Assembly (NCBI GenBank): GCA_012842085.1
Contig: DUTM01000005.1
Span: 1 to 64,000 of the forward strand
Direction of reading: 5' to 3'
Origin: Mycobacteriales bacterium
GTDB lineage: Bacteria; Actinomycetota; Actinomycetes; Mycobacteriales; Mycobacteriaceae
Length of the DNA: 64,000 bases
The notes below the pieces were generated by a model. That model saw only the letters and a list, made by a program, of their open reading frames with translations, had not been told where the DNA came from and ran no database searches. This document shows positions 1 to 8,298 of the stretch, in pieces; the stretch's first letter is position 1; each line of letters starts with the position of its first letter. The position numbers were made by a program, and so were the translations under genes.

Positions 1-908
1 AGGGAGGAATGTCCCAAAAGTTCTTGAACGACCCGCAAATCCGCTCCCCCTTCGAGAAGTGCAGTCGCAGCAGAATGTCGCAGCCCGTGGGGCGACACTT
101 CGGTACCTCCCGGGAGCTCACCTGTAGATTCGTGTACTACTTCTCGCACAATGCGCGGGTTTATGCGTCCACCGCGCGCTCCCAGTATCAATGCTTGCCC
201 CGATTTGTTGGACGCAAGTTGTGGTCGTCCCTCTTGCAGCCATTTGTGTAACACTTTTTCAAGCGGAGCTCCGTAGGGGACAATTCGTTCTTTGTCCCCT
301 TTACCGATCACCCGAATCACGCGGTGCGACTCGTCAATACTCTCAACATCCAAGTTCACTAATTCCGCTACTCGCATGCCGGTACTGTAGAGGAGCTCCA
401 CAATAAGCCAGTCGCGAATAGCCACCGGATCAGATTCCGCGGCTGCCGTAGCCATATCGGTAAGGATCTGTTCCATCTGTTCGTGCCGTACCACGGTGGG
501 TAATGATCGCCGGACTTTCGGGGTGCTGAGGCGCTCGCTCGGGTCTTCTACTAGGCGACCAGTCTCTACAGCCCATTGGCAAAATGCGCGAGCGGATGCG
601 ATGTGGCGGGCGATGGTGGAGCTGGCCACACCGCGGGTGATGTCCCGCGACAACCATTTGCGCAGCAGCGGCAACGTTAACTGGTCCCATGCCGCAGTGG
701 TTACCGCAGTCTGCCATTCTTTCCCCGGTGAAGTGTGGTGCAGGAAAAATTCGATTAATCCTCGTAGGTCGTTGAGATACGACCGTTGGGTGTTTTCTGA
801 TAGTTGGGCTCGAATTTCGAGGTAGTCCCCAAATTCGCCAAGTTCGTTTTCCCACACTGCAGGAAGTTCCGCATGTGGGTTGGCGTATGCTCTGCTACCT
901 CGTCCCAT
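1..908 (-). CDS. xerC: Tyrosine recombinase XerC (3' end cut by window edge)
   Basis: Site-specific tyrosine recombinase that, with XerD, resolves chromosome dimers at dif during division. An uninterrupted frame starts at ATG 908 and runs off the left edge, giving 302 residues. The N-terminal SAM-like core-binding domain covers about residues 20-115 and the catalytic domain starts near 140. Visible catalytic residues are Arg179 (TGMRV), Lys203 (GKGDKER), His274 and Arg277 (HGLRH) and His300 (LGH). The nucleophilic Tyr lies beyond the edge. No clear Shine-Dalgarno sequence precedes the ATG. It is last in a same-strand group after dprA and hemH, 60 bases downstream of hemH. XerC is preferred over XerD because xerC neighbours dprA in related genomes. 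Confidence 0.9.
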   Translation of the reverse strand, partial: MGRGSRAYANPHAELPAVWENELGEFGDYLEIRAQLSENTQRSYLNDLRGLIEFFLHHTSPGKEWQTAVTTAAWDQLTLPLLRKWLSRDITRGVASSTIARHIASARAFCQWAVETGRLVEDPSERLSTPKVRRSLPTVVRHEQMEQILTDMATAAAESDPVAIRDWLIVELLYSTGMRVAELVNLDVESIDESHRVIRVIGKGDKERIVPYGAPLEKVLHKWLQEGRPQLASNKSGQALILGARGGRINPRIVREVVHESTGELPGGTEVSPHGLRHSAATALLEGGADLRVVQELLGHSS

Positions 909-968
909 AGTTTCACTGTGCAAACTATTAGTGAGAATTTCAACTGTGGCGCATCATTTATGCAATGT

Positions 969-1943
969 TCAGGGTGTTTCCGGGCTCAAATTCGTTTGTG
1001 CTAGTGACTGATATACGTTCTGCAAAGCATCAATGAAAGCTGGGTCATCATTTATGGGACTGAGAACGTCATAGTGGGTGCCTCCCGCCGCTAAGAAAAG
1101 GTTCCGATTCTCAACGCGTATTTCCTCCAGCGTTTCCAAGCAATCTGCTACGAATGCGGGGGTGGCGACCAGTACTTTGGTAACGCCTTCTTGGGGCATA
1201 GTATCCAGCATTTCGGCGGTGGACGGTCCTAACCATTCCAGCGGACCGAATTTTGATTGGAAACTCAGGGAGACTTTCACACCAGGTAAGCCTGCGGCAA
1301 TAGCGTCGCAGGTCGCCTGGCACTGTGCTTTGTAATGTTTAGCCCAATGACTGCGCCGATCCGGAATCCCGTGGAAAGACAGCAAAACTTCATCGACTGG
1401 GTTTTTTTGAAGCCGTTGTTGCAGTTGTTTTTGGTACCACCGAATCATTGTGGGCTCAGTGGCGTAGGAGGTTGCGAACACCACATGCGGATGCTGTTCT
1501 GGACGTTCGTGGTAGTAATCCAGTACCCGATCCACTACTGGGTCAACTGTGGAGCTAGCGAATTGGGGATAGAGGGGAATGACGGTGAGGTGGTCGATGT
1601 CCCACCCATCTAAGGCTTCTTCAATGGTGGGACTCGAGTAGCAAAAAGCGTGTTTTACTTCTGCTCCGGGAAGTTGCGCCTGTAGCTTCTGGGCCTGACT
1701 TTGGGTGATGCAGCTTAACGGTGACCCGTTGTAACCATGGTCTGTCCATAATTTTTCATACGTTGGAACCAGTTTGGGGGGCCGCACTCGCAGAATAATG
1801 CCATTAAGGATGGGCTTCCATAGTGCTGGCGCCAGGTTGACGACATGGCGATCCGACAGCATGCGGGAGAGAAATTTTTTGATGTCCCCCTCAGTTGGAG
1901 TTTCCGGGCTTCCTAAGTTGACTATGAGGCACCCGTTGGTCAT
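969..1943 (-). CDS. hemH: Ferrochelatase of the Escherichia/Lactobacillales type
   Basis: Inserts Fe2+ into a porphyrin, the last metal-insertion step of heme synthesis. The 324-residue protein starts with an NLGSPETPT segment, has LSDRHVV near 29-35, the catalytic His191 in SFHGIP, SFQSKFGPLEWL near 227-238 and Glu270 in ADCLETLEE. These blocks match the E. coli and lactic-acid-bacterial branch. The usual actinobacterial coproporphyrin ferrochelatase has quite different motifs (FGGPEGP, TAHSIP, ADHIEV). Start ATG 1943 has an AAAGGA site seven bases upstream. It sits 3 bases after dprA and before xerC, with no other heme gene in the window. Horizontal acquisition is inferred, not shown. Function as a ferrochelatase is well supported; the porphyrin substrate is less certain. 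Confidence 0.9.
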   Translation of the reverse strand: MTNGCLIVNLGSPETPTEGDIKKFLSRMLSDRHVVNLAPALWKPILNGIILRVRPPKLVPTYEKLWTDHGYNGSPLSCITQSQAQKLQAQLPGAEVKHAFCYSSPTIEEALDGWDIDHLTVIPLYPQFASSTVDPVVDRVLDYYHERPEQHPHVVFATSYATEPTMIRWYQKQLQQRLQKNPVDEVLLSFHGIPDRRSHWAKHYKAQCQATCDAIAAGLPGVKVSLSFQSKFGPLEWLGPSTAEMLDTMPQEGVTKVLVATPAFVADCLETLEEIRVENRNLFLAAGGTHYDVLSPINDDPAFIDALQNVYQSLAQTNLSPETP

Positions 1944-1946
1944 ATT

Positions 1947-3089
1947 TCAATCCTTTTGGCGAATCCAGTGTCCCTTCTCCTCAACCAACAAGTGTTGTCG
2001 GACTAGAGAATTGAGGATCGAGAGCACATCAGCTCGGGGCAAGCCAGATTCTGCAGTTATCTCGGTAAGGCTAGTCGGGAAATACGGGGAAACCGCTTCC
2101 CAGACTTTCTTGTCACGGTTTAGTAGTTTATCGGTTTCCTTAGCGTCCTTCGAAAGGGGAAGCGCGAGTTGTCCGATAGCAGCAAGTTCTTCCTTGATTT
2201 CTTCTCCACAGCTAACCAAGGTAGCTCCTTCTCGCACCAGCCTATGGCAGCCGGCCGCGTCTGGGTCATCTACACTGTGTGGCCAGGCAAGTACCGGTTT
2301 CCCCATATCCCGTGCCCAAGAGGCAGTATTGAGGGCCCCGCTTCTCCACGCTGCTGACGTCACCACTACCCCACATGCCAACACGGCCAACAACCGATTA
2401 CGTGCCAGGAACCGGTGCCGTGCTGGGCGTGTTCCAGGTGGATATTCGCTAATCAACAGACCATTTTCCGCGATTTCATGAAACATTTTGGTGTGTGCAG
2501 CAGGGTAAACCCGGTCAAGACCGCACGCGAGGACAGCAATAGTGGGCTGCCCTAATTCGAGGGCTACTGTGTGGGCAATACCGTCAACCCCTTTGGCCAT
2601 GCCGGACAACACAACATACCCGTACGAAACTAATTCTTCTGCGGTTATTCGAGTCAACTTCTGCCCGGCGCGGGAGGGGATCCGGGAACCGACTACCCCT
2701 ACTGAGGTGCGTTTCAACAGGTCTACATTCCCCTTTACCCACAGTGCATACGGTGGGTAGGCGGCGCTATCCCGTCGTCTGCGATCCCAGATTGCAGAGT
2801 AGTCGAAAACTGTGAACGTTTCGTGCGGCCAACACTCGTGAGCGGGAGTAATGAGTTGGAAGCCATTAGCCTCCGCTATTTCCAGATCCTTTTGGGACAC
2901 GTTGTGGTGTCTGCGAGCAGCCACTTTGCTTTCCAAGGCGGTGGGCAGATTGGCGCCACTGGCTATAATCTCGGCGGTATCAACTGGGCCAATTTGTTGG
3001 ATGAGTTCCTGGAGAGGAGCGCAGGGGCCTTCCGCTACCCGAGCAAGATAAGCCCATGCTAATTGTTCTGTGCTAAATGAGGTAGACAT
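1947..3089 (-). CDS. dprA: DNA processing protein DprA
   Basis: DprA binds incoming single-stranded DNA and loads RecA during natural transformation; in Actinobacteria it is widespread even where competence has not been seen. The 380-residue protein has an N-terminal helical region (1-110), a Rossmann-like core with VVGSRIPSRAG near 130 and SGMAKGVDGIAH near 160, and a C-terminal winged-helix-like domain (about 310-375). Start is ATG 3089, eight bases after the comM stop, so it is translated in the yraN-comM-dprA group. The next gene downstream is hemH only 3 bases away, suggesting co-transcription. Confidence 0.92.
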   Translation of the reverse strand: MSTSFSTEQLAWAYLARVAEGPCAPLQELIQQIGPVDTAEIIASGANLPTALESKVAARRHHNVSQKDLEIAEANGFQLITPAHECWPHETFTVFDYSAIWDRRRRDSAAYPPYALWVKGNVDLLKRTSVGVVGSRIPSRAGQKLTRITAEELVSYGYVVLSGMAKGVDGIAHTVALELGQPTIAVLACGLDRVYPAAHTKMFHEIAENGLLISEYPPGTRPARHRFLARNRLLAVLACGVVVTSAAWRSGALNTASWARDMGKPVLAWPHSVDDPDAAGCHRLVREGATLVSCGEEIKEELAAIGQLALPLSKDAKETDKLLNRDKKVWEAVSPYFPTSLTEITAESGLPRADVLSILNSLVRQHLLVEEKGHWIRQKD

Positions 3090-3097
3090 GGCGCTGG

Positions 3098-4606
3098 TTA
3101 TAGATCCTCCAAGGAGACTCGCAACTCCAGGGCTTCCGCAATTTCTGCAGAACCTGGGGCTTGTTGGTTATTGAGATCGGCAATTGTCCATGCCAGACGG
3201 ATAGTTCGCTGTAAACCTCTGGCTGATAGCATGCCTGCCCGCAGCAAGGGATAGGTGGGTTCGAGTGCTTGTGCCTGCAGTGGTACTTTTCGTAGTGTTT
3301 TCTCATCTACTGCGGCGTTGGTGACACTTCTGCCCCATCGTTTTTGTGCCCGTTTCCGCGCTGTGGCGACAATGCCACGCAGAGTTCCTGAGTCCACACT
3401 GCTGTTAGTGCTGAGCAAACCCATCCGGGGCGGTTCGAGGCGCATACGAATGTCGATACGGTCCAAGAGGGGGCCAGAAATTTTTTGGCGATATCGTTCC
3501 TTCACGCTGCTCGAGCAGCGACATTCAGCGACTGTGGGGGCTCCGCAGGGACAAGAGTTTCCCGCCAGTACTAGTTGGAAATGGGCAGGATAGGTGACTG
3601 TCCCCTGGCTGCGGGAAAGTCTTATTTCTTTCTCCTGGAGTGGAGTTCGCAAAAGGTCTAATGTGGAGCTTTTTATCTCGGTGCACTCATCTAGGAAAAG
3701 GACGCCTCGGTGTGCTCTAGAGATGGCTCCTGGTTTAGCAAATCCACTCCCTCCCCCGAGTAGTGCGGCAGCGGTTATGCGGGGGTGGGGAGCAACGAAT
3801 GGTGCTTCCGTCATCAGCGGTGCTGCCGGATTCAACTCCCCCAATATTGAATGAATGGAGGTAACTTCGAGGGACTCTTCAAAGTTAAGGCGCGGCAAAA
3901 TGCTTGGTATGCGGGCAGCAATCATGGATTTGCCGGAACCCGGTGGCCCCAGCATGAGCAAATGGTGGCCTCCTGCAGCCGCTATAAGCGCTGTTTCTAT
4001 CGCCTGTCTTTGTCCTCGAATGTCACAAAAATCTGGTGCCGGGGAACCGTGTTGATTGTCTGATGCGGTTTGTGCAGGAACTGGTTGTTCCCCAGGTGTG
4101 TGCTGTAGAAGATCTTGAAGATGGTTAATAGGCGCAACATCGATATCGGGGACCACGCTTGCTTCCGCGTAGTTGGCGGCCGGCACATAAATACGTTTAA
4201 TCCCTTTCTGTCGCAGAGCCAGCACCATTGGAAGGACGCCTGTGACGGGCACAATGTGACCATCCAGTCCCACTTCACCCAAAAATGCGGTGTGCGCCTC
4301 CCTGAGAGTGTTGTCAGCCGAGATCCGTTGTGCATTAAGTATGGCGACCGCGATTGCGAGATCATAGTGTGCGCCCGTTTTGGGAACGTCAGCTGGGGAT
4401 AATGACAGCGTGATACGGCTACGGGGCCACGGAATATTGATGTGGGTGAAGGCGGCCCGCAAACGTTGTACAGATTCGCGTACCGAGATATCTGCTTTGC
4501 CGACCAGTTGAGTGGTTGGCAGTCCTCTCCCCGTGGCTGCCTCTATGGTGACGGGAATTGCTGATAGACCCTGCATAGCTACTGACTGTGCTGCTCCCAG
4601 TGCCAT
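3098..4606 (-). CDS. comM: Magnesium-chelatase-like ATPase (ComM/YifB family)
   Basis: AAA+ ATPase of the YifB/ComM family; the Vibrio and Haemophilus members are hexameric helicases promoting branch migration during transformation. The name magnesium chelatase is historical and no chlorophyll role is implied. The 502-residue protein has an N-terminal Lon-like ribosomal S5 fold domain (about 1-170), Walker A GPPGSGKS near 218-225, Walker B LFLDECTE near 305, and a C-terminal lid domain. The CPCGAP plus downstream CRCS cysteines near 350-365 are typical of the family. It overlaps the end of yraN by one base and precedes dprA, the usual actinobacterial arrangement. Confidence 0.92.
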   Translation of the reverse strand: MALGAAQSVAMQGLSAIPVTIEAATGRGLPTTQLVGKADISVRESVQRLRAAFTHINIPWPRSRITLSLSPADVPKTGAHYDLAIAVAILNAQRISADNTLREAHTAFLGEVGLDGHIVPVTGVLPMVLALRQKGIKRIYVPAANYAEASVVPDIDVAPINHLQDLLQHTPGEQPVPAQTASDNQHGSPAPDFCDIRGQRQAIETALIAAAGGHHLLMLGPPGSGKSMIAARIPSILPRLNFEESLEVTSIHSILGELNPAAPLMTEAPFVAPHPRITAAALLGGGSGFAKPGAISRAHRGVLFLDECTEIKSSTLDLLRTPLQEKEIRLSRSQGTVTYPAHFQLVLAGNSCPCGAPTVAECRCSSSVKERYRQKISGPLLDRIDIRMRLEPPRMGLLSTNSSVDSGTLRGIVATARKRAQKRWGRSVTNAAVDEKTLRKVPLQAQALEPTYPLLRAGMLSARGLQRTIRLAWTIADLNNQQAPGSAEIAEALELRVSLEDL

Positions 4607-5013
4607 TAGAAAACACCTCGATAGTGTTTCGCCACAAACCCTTCTTGCACACTGCCGATGAGGGCAAGCACATCGAAACGGAGCTCGGGGTAACCAAACT
4701 GTGGATCACTTTCCCGGATGTCAGCTAACCACTGTATGGCTGCCTGCCGAATTTTCTGTTGTTTTCGGAAGTGGACAGCTTCTTCCGGCCAACCATGGTG
4801 ACTTGTGGAGCGAGTTTTTACCTCCAGAAAAACAATCTCGGCGGTGGCGGTGTCCTGCGCAATAATGTCGATTTCTGTGCGCGTTTGGGGTGCGACATAG
4901 TTAGTCTCCAACACTTGTAGATGGTGTTGAGAGCACCACTGTTGAGCACTGTGCTCCCCTGCTTGTCCTAAATTGTGGCTTGTCGAATAAGTGTGCATGC
5001 AGCAAGCGTGCAC
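4606..5013 (-). CDS. yraN: YraN-family endonuclease-like protein (UPF0102)
   Basis: Small protein of the Holliday-junction-resolvase-like nuclease superfamily; no defined biological role. The longest frame (135 aa) begins with GTG 5013. Family features visible are the GQAGEHSAQQW helix, TEIDIIAQD (the ExD metal-binding part) and FLEVKTRS (the ExK part). The start is doubtful. GTG 5013 has no Shine-Dalgarno sequence and lies only eight bases after the T-tract of the terminator at 5022-5055. ATG 4998 is an alternative and also lacks a ribosome site. It is the first gene of the yraN-comM-dprA-hemH-xerC group and overlaps comM by one base. Confidence 0.85.
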   Translation of the reverse strand: MHACCMHTYSTSHNLGQAGEHSAQQWCSQHHLQVLETNYVAPQTRTEIDIIAQDTATAEIVFLEVKTRSTSHHGWPEEAVHFRKQQKIRQAAIQWLADIRESDPQFGYPELRFDVLALIGSVQEGFVAKHYRGVF

Positions 5014-5021
5014 TATCGAGG

Positions 5022-5055
5022 TAATAAAAAGGGGCTAGCGTTGGCTGCTAGCCCC
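5022..5055 (-). terminator. Intrinsic terminator after DUF2469 gene
   Basis: On the minus strand a perfect 9-bp stem (GGGGCTAGC with GCTAGCCCC, loop of 7) is followed by TTTTTATT. It lies 34 bases after the DUF2469 stop and just before yraN, so it should end the rpsP-to-DUF2469 transcript. Confidence 0.9.
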
Positions 5056-5088
5056 GGTATTCCACATTAAGCGAAGATGTGAATAAAG

Positions 5089-5397
5089 CTACCTGTTGGG
5101 AATCTCAATATCGGGTTTGTCTAGTTCCTCGATATTGACGTCTTTGAACGTCACCACCCGCACATTTTTAACGAACCGAGCCGGACGGTACATATCCCAC
5201 ACCCACGCATCCGCCATCTGAACTTCGAAGAAAATTTCACCATTGTTGTTGCGCGGAATTAACTCTACGGAGTTCGCCAAATAGAAACGACGCTCAGTTT
5301 CGACGACGTAGGAGAACTGGGAAACGATGTCTTTATATTCTTGGTAAAGAGACAGCTCCATGCGAGCTTCATAGTCTTCCAGGTCTTCGACACCCAT
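5089..5397 (-). CDS. DUF2469 family protein (actinobacteria-specific)
   Basis: 102-residue protein of the DUF2469 family, almost confined to Actinobacteria and of unknown function. The start MGVEDLEDYEARMELSLYQEY is characteristic. The rest is a compact acidic/aromatic domain with a WVWDMYRP segment near residues 64-71 and no membrane segment. ATG 5397 has a good AAGGAG site. It follows rnhB by 20 bases and is the last gene before a strong terminator. The M. tuberculosis equivalent (Rv2901c) has the same rnhB neighbour. No function is proposed here. Confidence 0.9.
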   Translation of the reverse strand: MGVEDLEDYEARMELSLYQEYKDIVSQFSYVVETERRFYLANSVELIPRNNNGEIFFEVQMADAWVWDMYRPARFVKNVRVVTFKDVNIEELDKPDIEIPNR

Positions 5398-5417
5398 CTT
5401 TTGCTCCTTGTTTGGTT

Positions 5418-6083
5418 CTAGTTAGCCCTATTACCGGCGATGTGAAAAGCTTTCTCAACATTCGCGTAGCTTCGCCGATGAATCGGACTCACTCCATGTG
5501 TTTCCAGTGCCTTCTGGTGCACGGCAGTGCAGTAGCCTTTGTGCCCCGAAAATCCGTACTCTGGGAAAGTTTCGTCTAGTTCTACCATAATGCGATCGCG
5601 CGTCACCTTGGCCAGGACACTCGCAGCAGCAATACATGAAATATTGGCGTCACCTTTTGGTACCGCTAAAGAGGGCATCGGCAGACCGGGCACTTTGAAC
5701 CCATCAGTAAGCACGTAGCCTGGCGCTGCCGACAACTGGGCAATAGCCCGGCGCATACCCTCAATATTGCAGTGCTGGACACCCAGTTTGTCGATCTCAT
5801 CGGGTTGGAAGAAAACCACTGACCACGCCACTGCTTGTTCTTTAATGACGGGGTAAAGTTTCTCCCGCCGCACCGGCGTAAGTTTTTTGGAGTCCGCTAG
5901 CTGTTGTAGCTCAGGACTCAACTTTTCCGGCAGAATACACGCAGCCACGGTTAGCGGCCCCGCGCAGGCGCCTCTGCCCGCTTCGTCAATCCCTGCCACT
6001 GGCCCACAACCGTGCGCCAGCAGCATTTCCTCCATACCATGCAACCCATTGGTAGGTGGTGCAGTGTTTGTGGGGAAACTCAT
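5418..6083 (-). CDS. rnhB: Ribonuclease HII
   Basis: Cleaves RNA in RNA-DNA hybrids and starts removal of single ribonucleotides from DNA. The 221-residue protein has the family signature [13 protein letters not shown], placing catalytic Asp33 and Glu34, a further acidic site in LTDGFKVPG near 126, and [10 protein letters not shown] downstream. Length is normal for RNase HII. It lies 12 bases after lepB and 20 bases before the DUF2469 gene, as in mycobacteria. Confidence 0.95.
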   Translation of the reverse strand: MSFPTNTAPPTNGLHGMEEMLLAHGCGPVAGIDEAGRGACAGPLTVAACILPEKLSPELQQLADSKKLTPVRREKLYPVIKEQAVAWSVVFFQPDEIDKLGVQHCNIEGMRRAIAQLSAAPGYVLTDGFKVPGLPMPSLAVPKGDANISCIAAASVLAKVTRDRIMVELDETFPEYGFSGHKGYCTAVHQKALETHGVSPIHRRSYANVEKAFHIAGNRAN

Positions 6084-6095
6084 GGGGGCGTGGTT

Positions 6096-6899
6096 TTAGA
6101 AATCGACGCTTTGTACTTTTTGCCAGCGTCCAATTGGCCAGATGATGGATATTACTTTCCCGCGCACGTTTTCCAGAGGAATCATGCCCTTGTATTTTCC
6201 GTCGGTGTGGTAGCGAGAGTCACCGGAATCTGTCCGATTATCCCCCATTACCCACAGGAAACCTTGGGGAACGGTGAAGGGACCAAAGTAGGGGCCGCCA
6301 CAAGCATTGGAGCCGTTTTCGCGTCCGCCCCAGTCCACTACTGGCGGATAGAGGGTGTAGTCGGAGGGGATGACGCGGTCATCTACGGTAATTCCTTTAT
6401 CGCCCGGCTGACAGCGCACTGTTTGTCCGCCTACTGCAATAACTCTTTTAACCAGGTTGTTCTCGTCTGGCGGCACGAGCCCCACAAAGCTACCGAAGTC
6501 TTGCAGTGCTTTGATCACGGGTTGGTCGGAGCGGTTGGACTCATACCACTCGTTCCAGGAATCAGTTCCTTCGAAAACAACTACATCGCCAGGTTCTGGA
6601 TCGTTGAAATTGTAGGAGATTTTTTCCACTAGAATCCGGTCTCCAACTTGCAGCGTTGGCATCATGGATTCGGAGGGGATGACGTAGACGCGTGCGATAA
6701 CGTTTTGTACTAGTGCACTGATCGCCAGCGCAATAACGAGGATTATCGCGACCTCTTTGAGGAAATTTAACGCCGGATTGCGTTTTGTTTTCTCGTCACC
6801 TTTTTCTGTCGCGGCGTCCTCATTGGCAGCTGCTGATTCAGCAGTATCTTGCACATCGTTTGGTGCAGTATTTTCGGAGTCTTTCTTACGACTGAACAT
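6096..6899 (-). CDS. lepB: Signal peptidase I
   Basis: Membrane serine protease that removes signal peptides from Sec/Tat-exported proteins. The 267-residue protein has a charged, disordered cytoplasmic N-terminus (1-45), one membrane helix (about 49-68), then the catalytic box with Ser78 in IPSESMMPTL, the general base Lys141 in VKRVIAVGG and the GDNRTDSGDSR box near 209-219. There is a single transmembrane anchor, as usual in Actinobacteria. It sits between rplS and rnhB. A strong hairpin at 6988-7030 separates it from rplS, so it may be expressed by readthrough or from its own promoter. Confidence 0.96.
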   Translation of the reverse strand: MFSRKKDSENTAPNDVQDTAESAAANEDAATEKGDEKTKRNPALNFLKEVAIILVIALAISALVQNVIARVYVIPSESMMPTLQVGDRILVEKISYNFNDPEPGDVVVFEGTDSWNEWYESNRSDQPVIKALQDFGSFVGLVPPDENNLVKRVIAVGGQTVRCQPGDKGITVDDRVIPSDYTLYPPVVDWGGRENGSNACGGPYFGPFTVPQGFLWVMGDNRTDSGDSRYHTDGKYKGMIPLENVRGKVISIIWPIGRWQKVQSVDF

Positions 6900-6987
6900 A
6901 TGCGCTTTCGAATTTCTATCCGTTATTTTAAGACTTCATTCTAGTGGTGGGGACTGCCGTAACAGTCAGTTACTGTTCTAGGATACG

Positions 6988-7030
6988 ACGAACCGGATCA
7001 GAATGCTTCTTTGCTTCTGATCCGGTTCGT
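6988..7030 (-). terminator. Long perfect hairpin after rplS, without U-tail
   Basis: Arms 6988-7003 (ACGAACCGGATCAGAA) and 7015-7030 are perfectly complementary over 16 bp with an 11-base loop. It begins 25 bases after the rplS stop. Neither strand has a T-run after the stem, so it may be a U-less actinobacterial terminator or an mRNA-stabilising hairpin that lowers lepB expression relative to rplS. Confidence 0.7.
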
Positions 7031-7054
7031 AAAAGTATAAGGTTTCTTGAGCGT

Positions 7055-7396
7055 TTAGCGCTTTTCCTTAATCTTGGCGGCCTTGCCACGGCGCTCGCGC
7101 AAGTAGTACAGCTTGCTGCGGCGGACTTTACCGCGAGAGGCTACCTCGATTTTGTCAATGTTGGGGGAATGTACGGGGAAGGTACGCTCAACTGCCACAC
7201 CGAAGGACATTTTACGAACGGTGAAGGTTTCGCGAATACTGCTTCCCTGGCGACGGATAACTACGCCACTGAAGACCTGGACACGTTCCTTGGAGCCTTC
7301 AATAACTTTTACGTGGACGTCTACGGTGTCACCGGCGCGGAAATTGGGGATGTCGTCCCGCAAGTTTTCCTTTTCAACAGCATCAATAAGGTTCAT
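7055..7396 (-). CDS. rplS: 50S ribosomal protein L19
   Basis: Large-subunit protein at the 30S-50S interface. The start chosen is ATG 7396, giving MNLIDAVEK and 113 residues, with AAAAGGAATT just upstream. The frame extends upstream to 7453 but without L19 homology. Conserved L19 features include [37 protein letters not shown] and the basic end KAAKIKEKR. It follows trmD by 137 bases, a gap that leaves room for its own promoter or leader. It is followed by a long hairpin. Confidence 0.97.
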   Translation of the reverse strand: MNLIDAVEKENLRDDIPNFRAGDTVDVHVKVIEGSKERVQVFSGVVIRRQGSSIRETFTVRKMSFGVAVERTFPVHSPNIDKIEVASRGKVRRSKLYYLRERRGKAAKIKEKR

Positions 7397-7533
7397 GGTT
7401 AATTCCTTTTGCATTGTCATAAGGCAGAGGACCCTGGCGACCGTACGGTTCAACCGGTTCGTACCCCGATCAAGATGCCTGACCTTAGAGGTGCAGACAA
7501 CTATCTAAGTGTGCCACAAGACGTGACTATTAC

Positions 7534-8298
7534 CTAATCAGAGCTGGCGGAGGCGCTACTCCCCGGATGCCATCCAAGAGTTCCCAAAAAGGTCTTATCC
7601 GCTTCAGTTAATTCTGCGGTATCCAAGAGTTCTGGACGGCGCTCGAAGGTACGCTGCAGAGACTGCTGGCGCTGCCATGCGGACACTTTGGCGTGGTGCC
7701 CTGACAGCAGTACGTCCGGTACGGTGAGTTCTCGCCACTTCTCTGGCCGGGTGTAGGAAGGACCTTCCAATAGCCCGTCGGAGAAGGAGTCCTCTTCGTG
7801 GGATCGCTTATTTCCTAAAACTCCTGGCAAAAGCCGAATTATTGCTTCGCACATTACAAGAACAGCAACTTCGCCGCCGTTGAGAACATAATCGCCGATC
7901 GATACTTCCTGTACCCGCATGCGGCGAGCGGCATCCTCAATAACGCGCTGATCTATTCCCTCGTAGCGCCCACAGGCGAAAACAAGGTGTTTTTCGTGTG
8001 CTAGGGCTGCTGCTTGCTGTTGCGTGAAAGGTTTCCCAGCGGGCGTTGGAACGATTAGTACCGGATCATCTGTGGTGTCCACAGTGTCCAGTGCTTCTCC
8101 CCATACGGTGGGTTTCATCACCATTCCTGGACCGCCACCATAGGGCGCATCATCCACGGATTGGTGCACATCATGGGTGAATTCGCGAAGGTTGGTAACT
8201 GTTACGCCCACGGTGCCAGCCGCGATTGCTTTCCCAGGGAGTGACTCCTTCAGGGGTTGCAAATACTCGGGGAAGATGGTGAAGACGTCGATCTTCAT
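7534..8298 (-). CDS. trmD: tRNA (guanine-37-N1)-methyltransferase
   Basis: SPOUT-fold, SAM-dependent enzyme making m1G37 in tRNAs that read CNN codons, needed to prevent +1 frameshifting. The start is ATG 8298 (MKIDVFTIFPEY), overlapping the rimM stop as ATGA, which implies translational coupling. The 254-residue protein has the trefoil-knot segments FACGRYEGIDQRV near 118 and SIGDYVLNGGE near 141. The family's Asp (EDSFSDGLLEGPSYTRP) is near 180. Gene order rimM-trmD-rplS is conserved widely. Confidence 0.97.
   Translation of the reverse strand: MKIDVFTIFPEYLQPLKESLPGKAIAAGTVGVTVTNLREFTHDVHQSVDDAPYGGGPGMVMKPTVWGEALDTVDTTDDPVLIVPTPAGKPFTQQQAAALAHEKHLVFACGRYEGIDQRVIEDAARRMRVQEVSIGDYVLNGGEVAVLVMCEAIIRLLPGVLGNKRSHEEDSFSDGLLEGPSYTRPEKWRELTVPDVLLSGHHAKVSAWQRQQSLQRTFERRPELLDTAELTEADKTFLGTLGWHPGSSASASSD

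Noticed and set aside
1-908. Possible frameshifted or decayed recombinase, because only short frames are seen in other registers
   Set aside because: The register starting at ATG 908 is open for 302 codons to the window edge and has all expected catalytic residues, so the gene is intact but truncated by the window.
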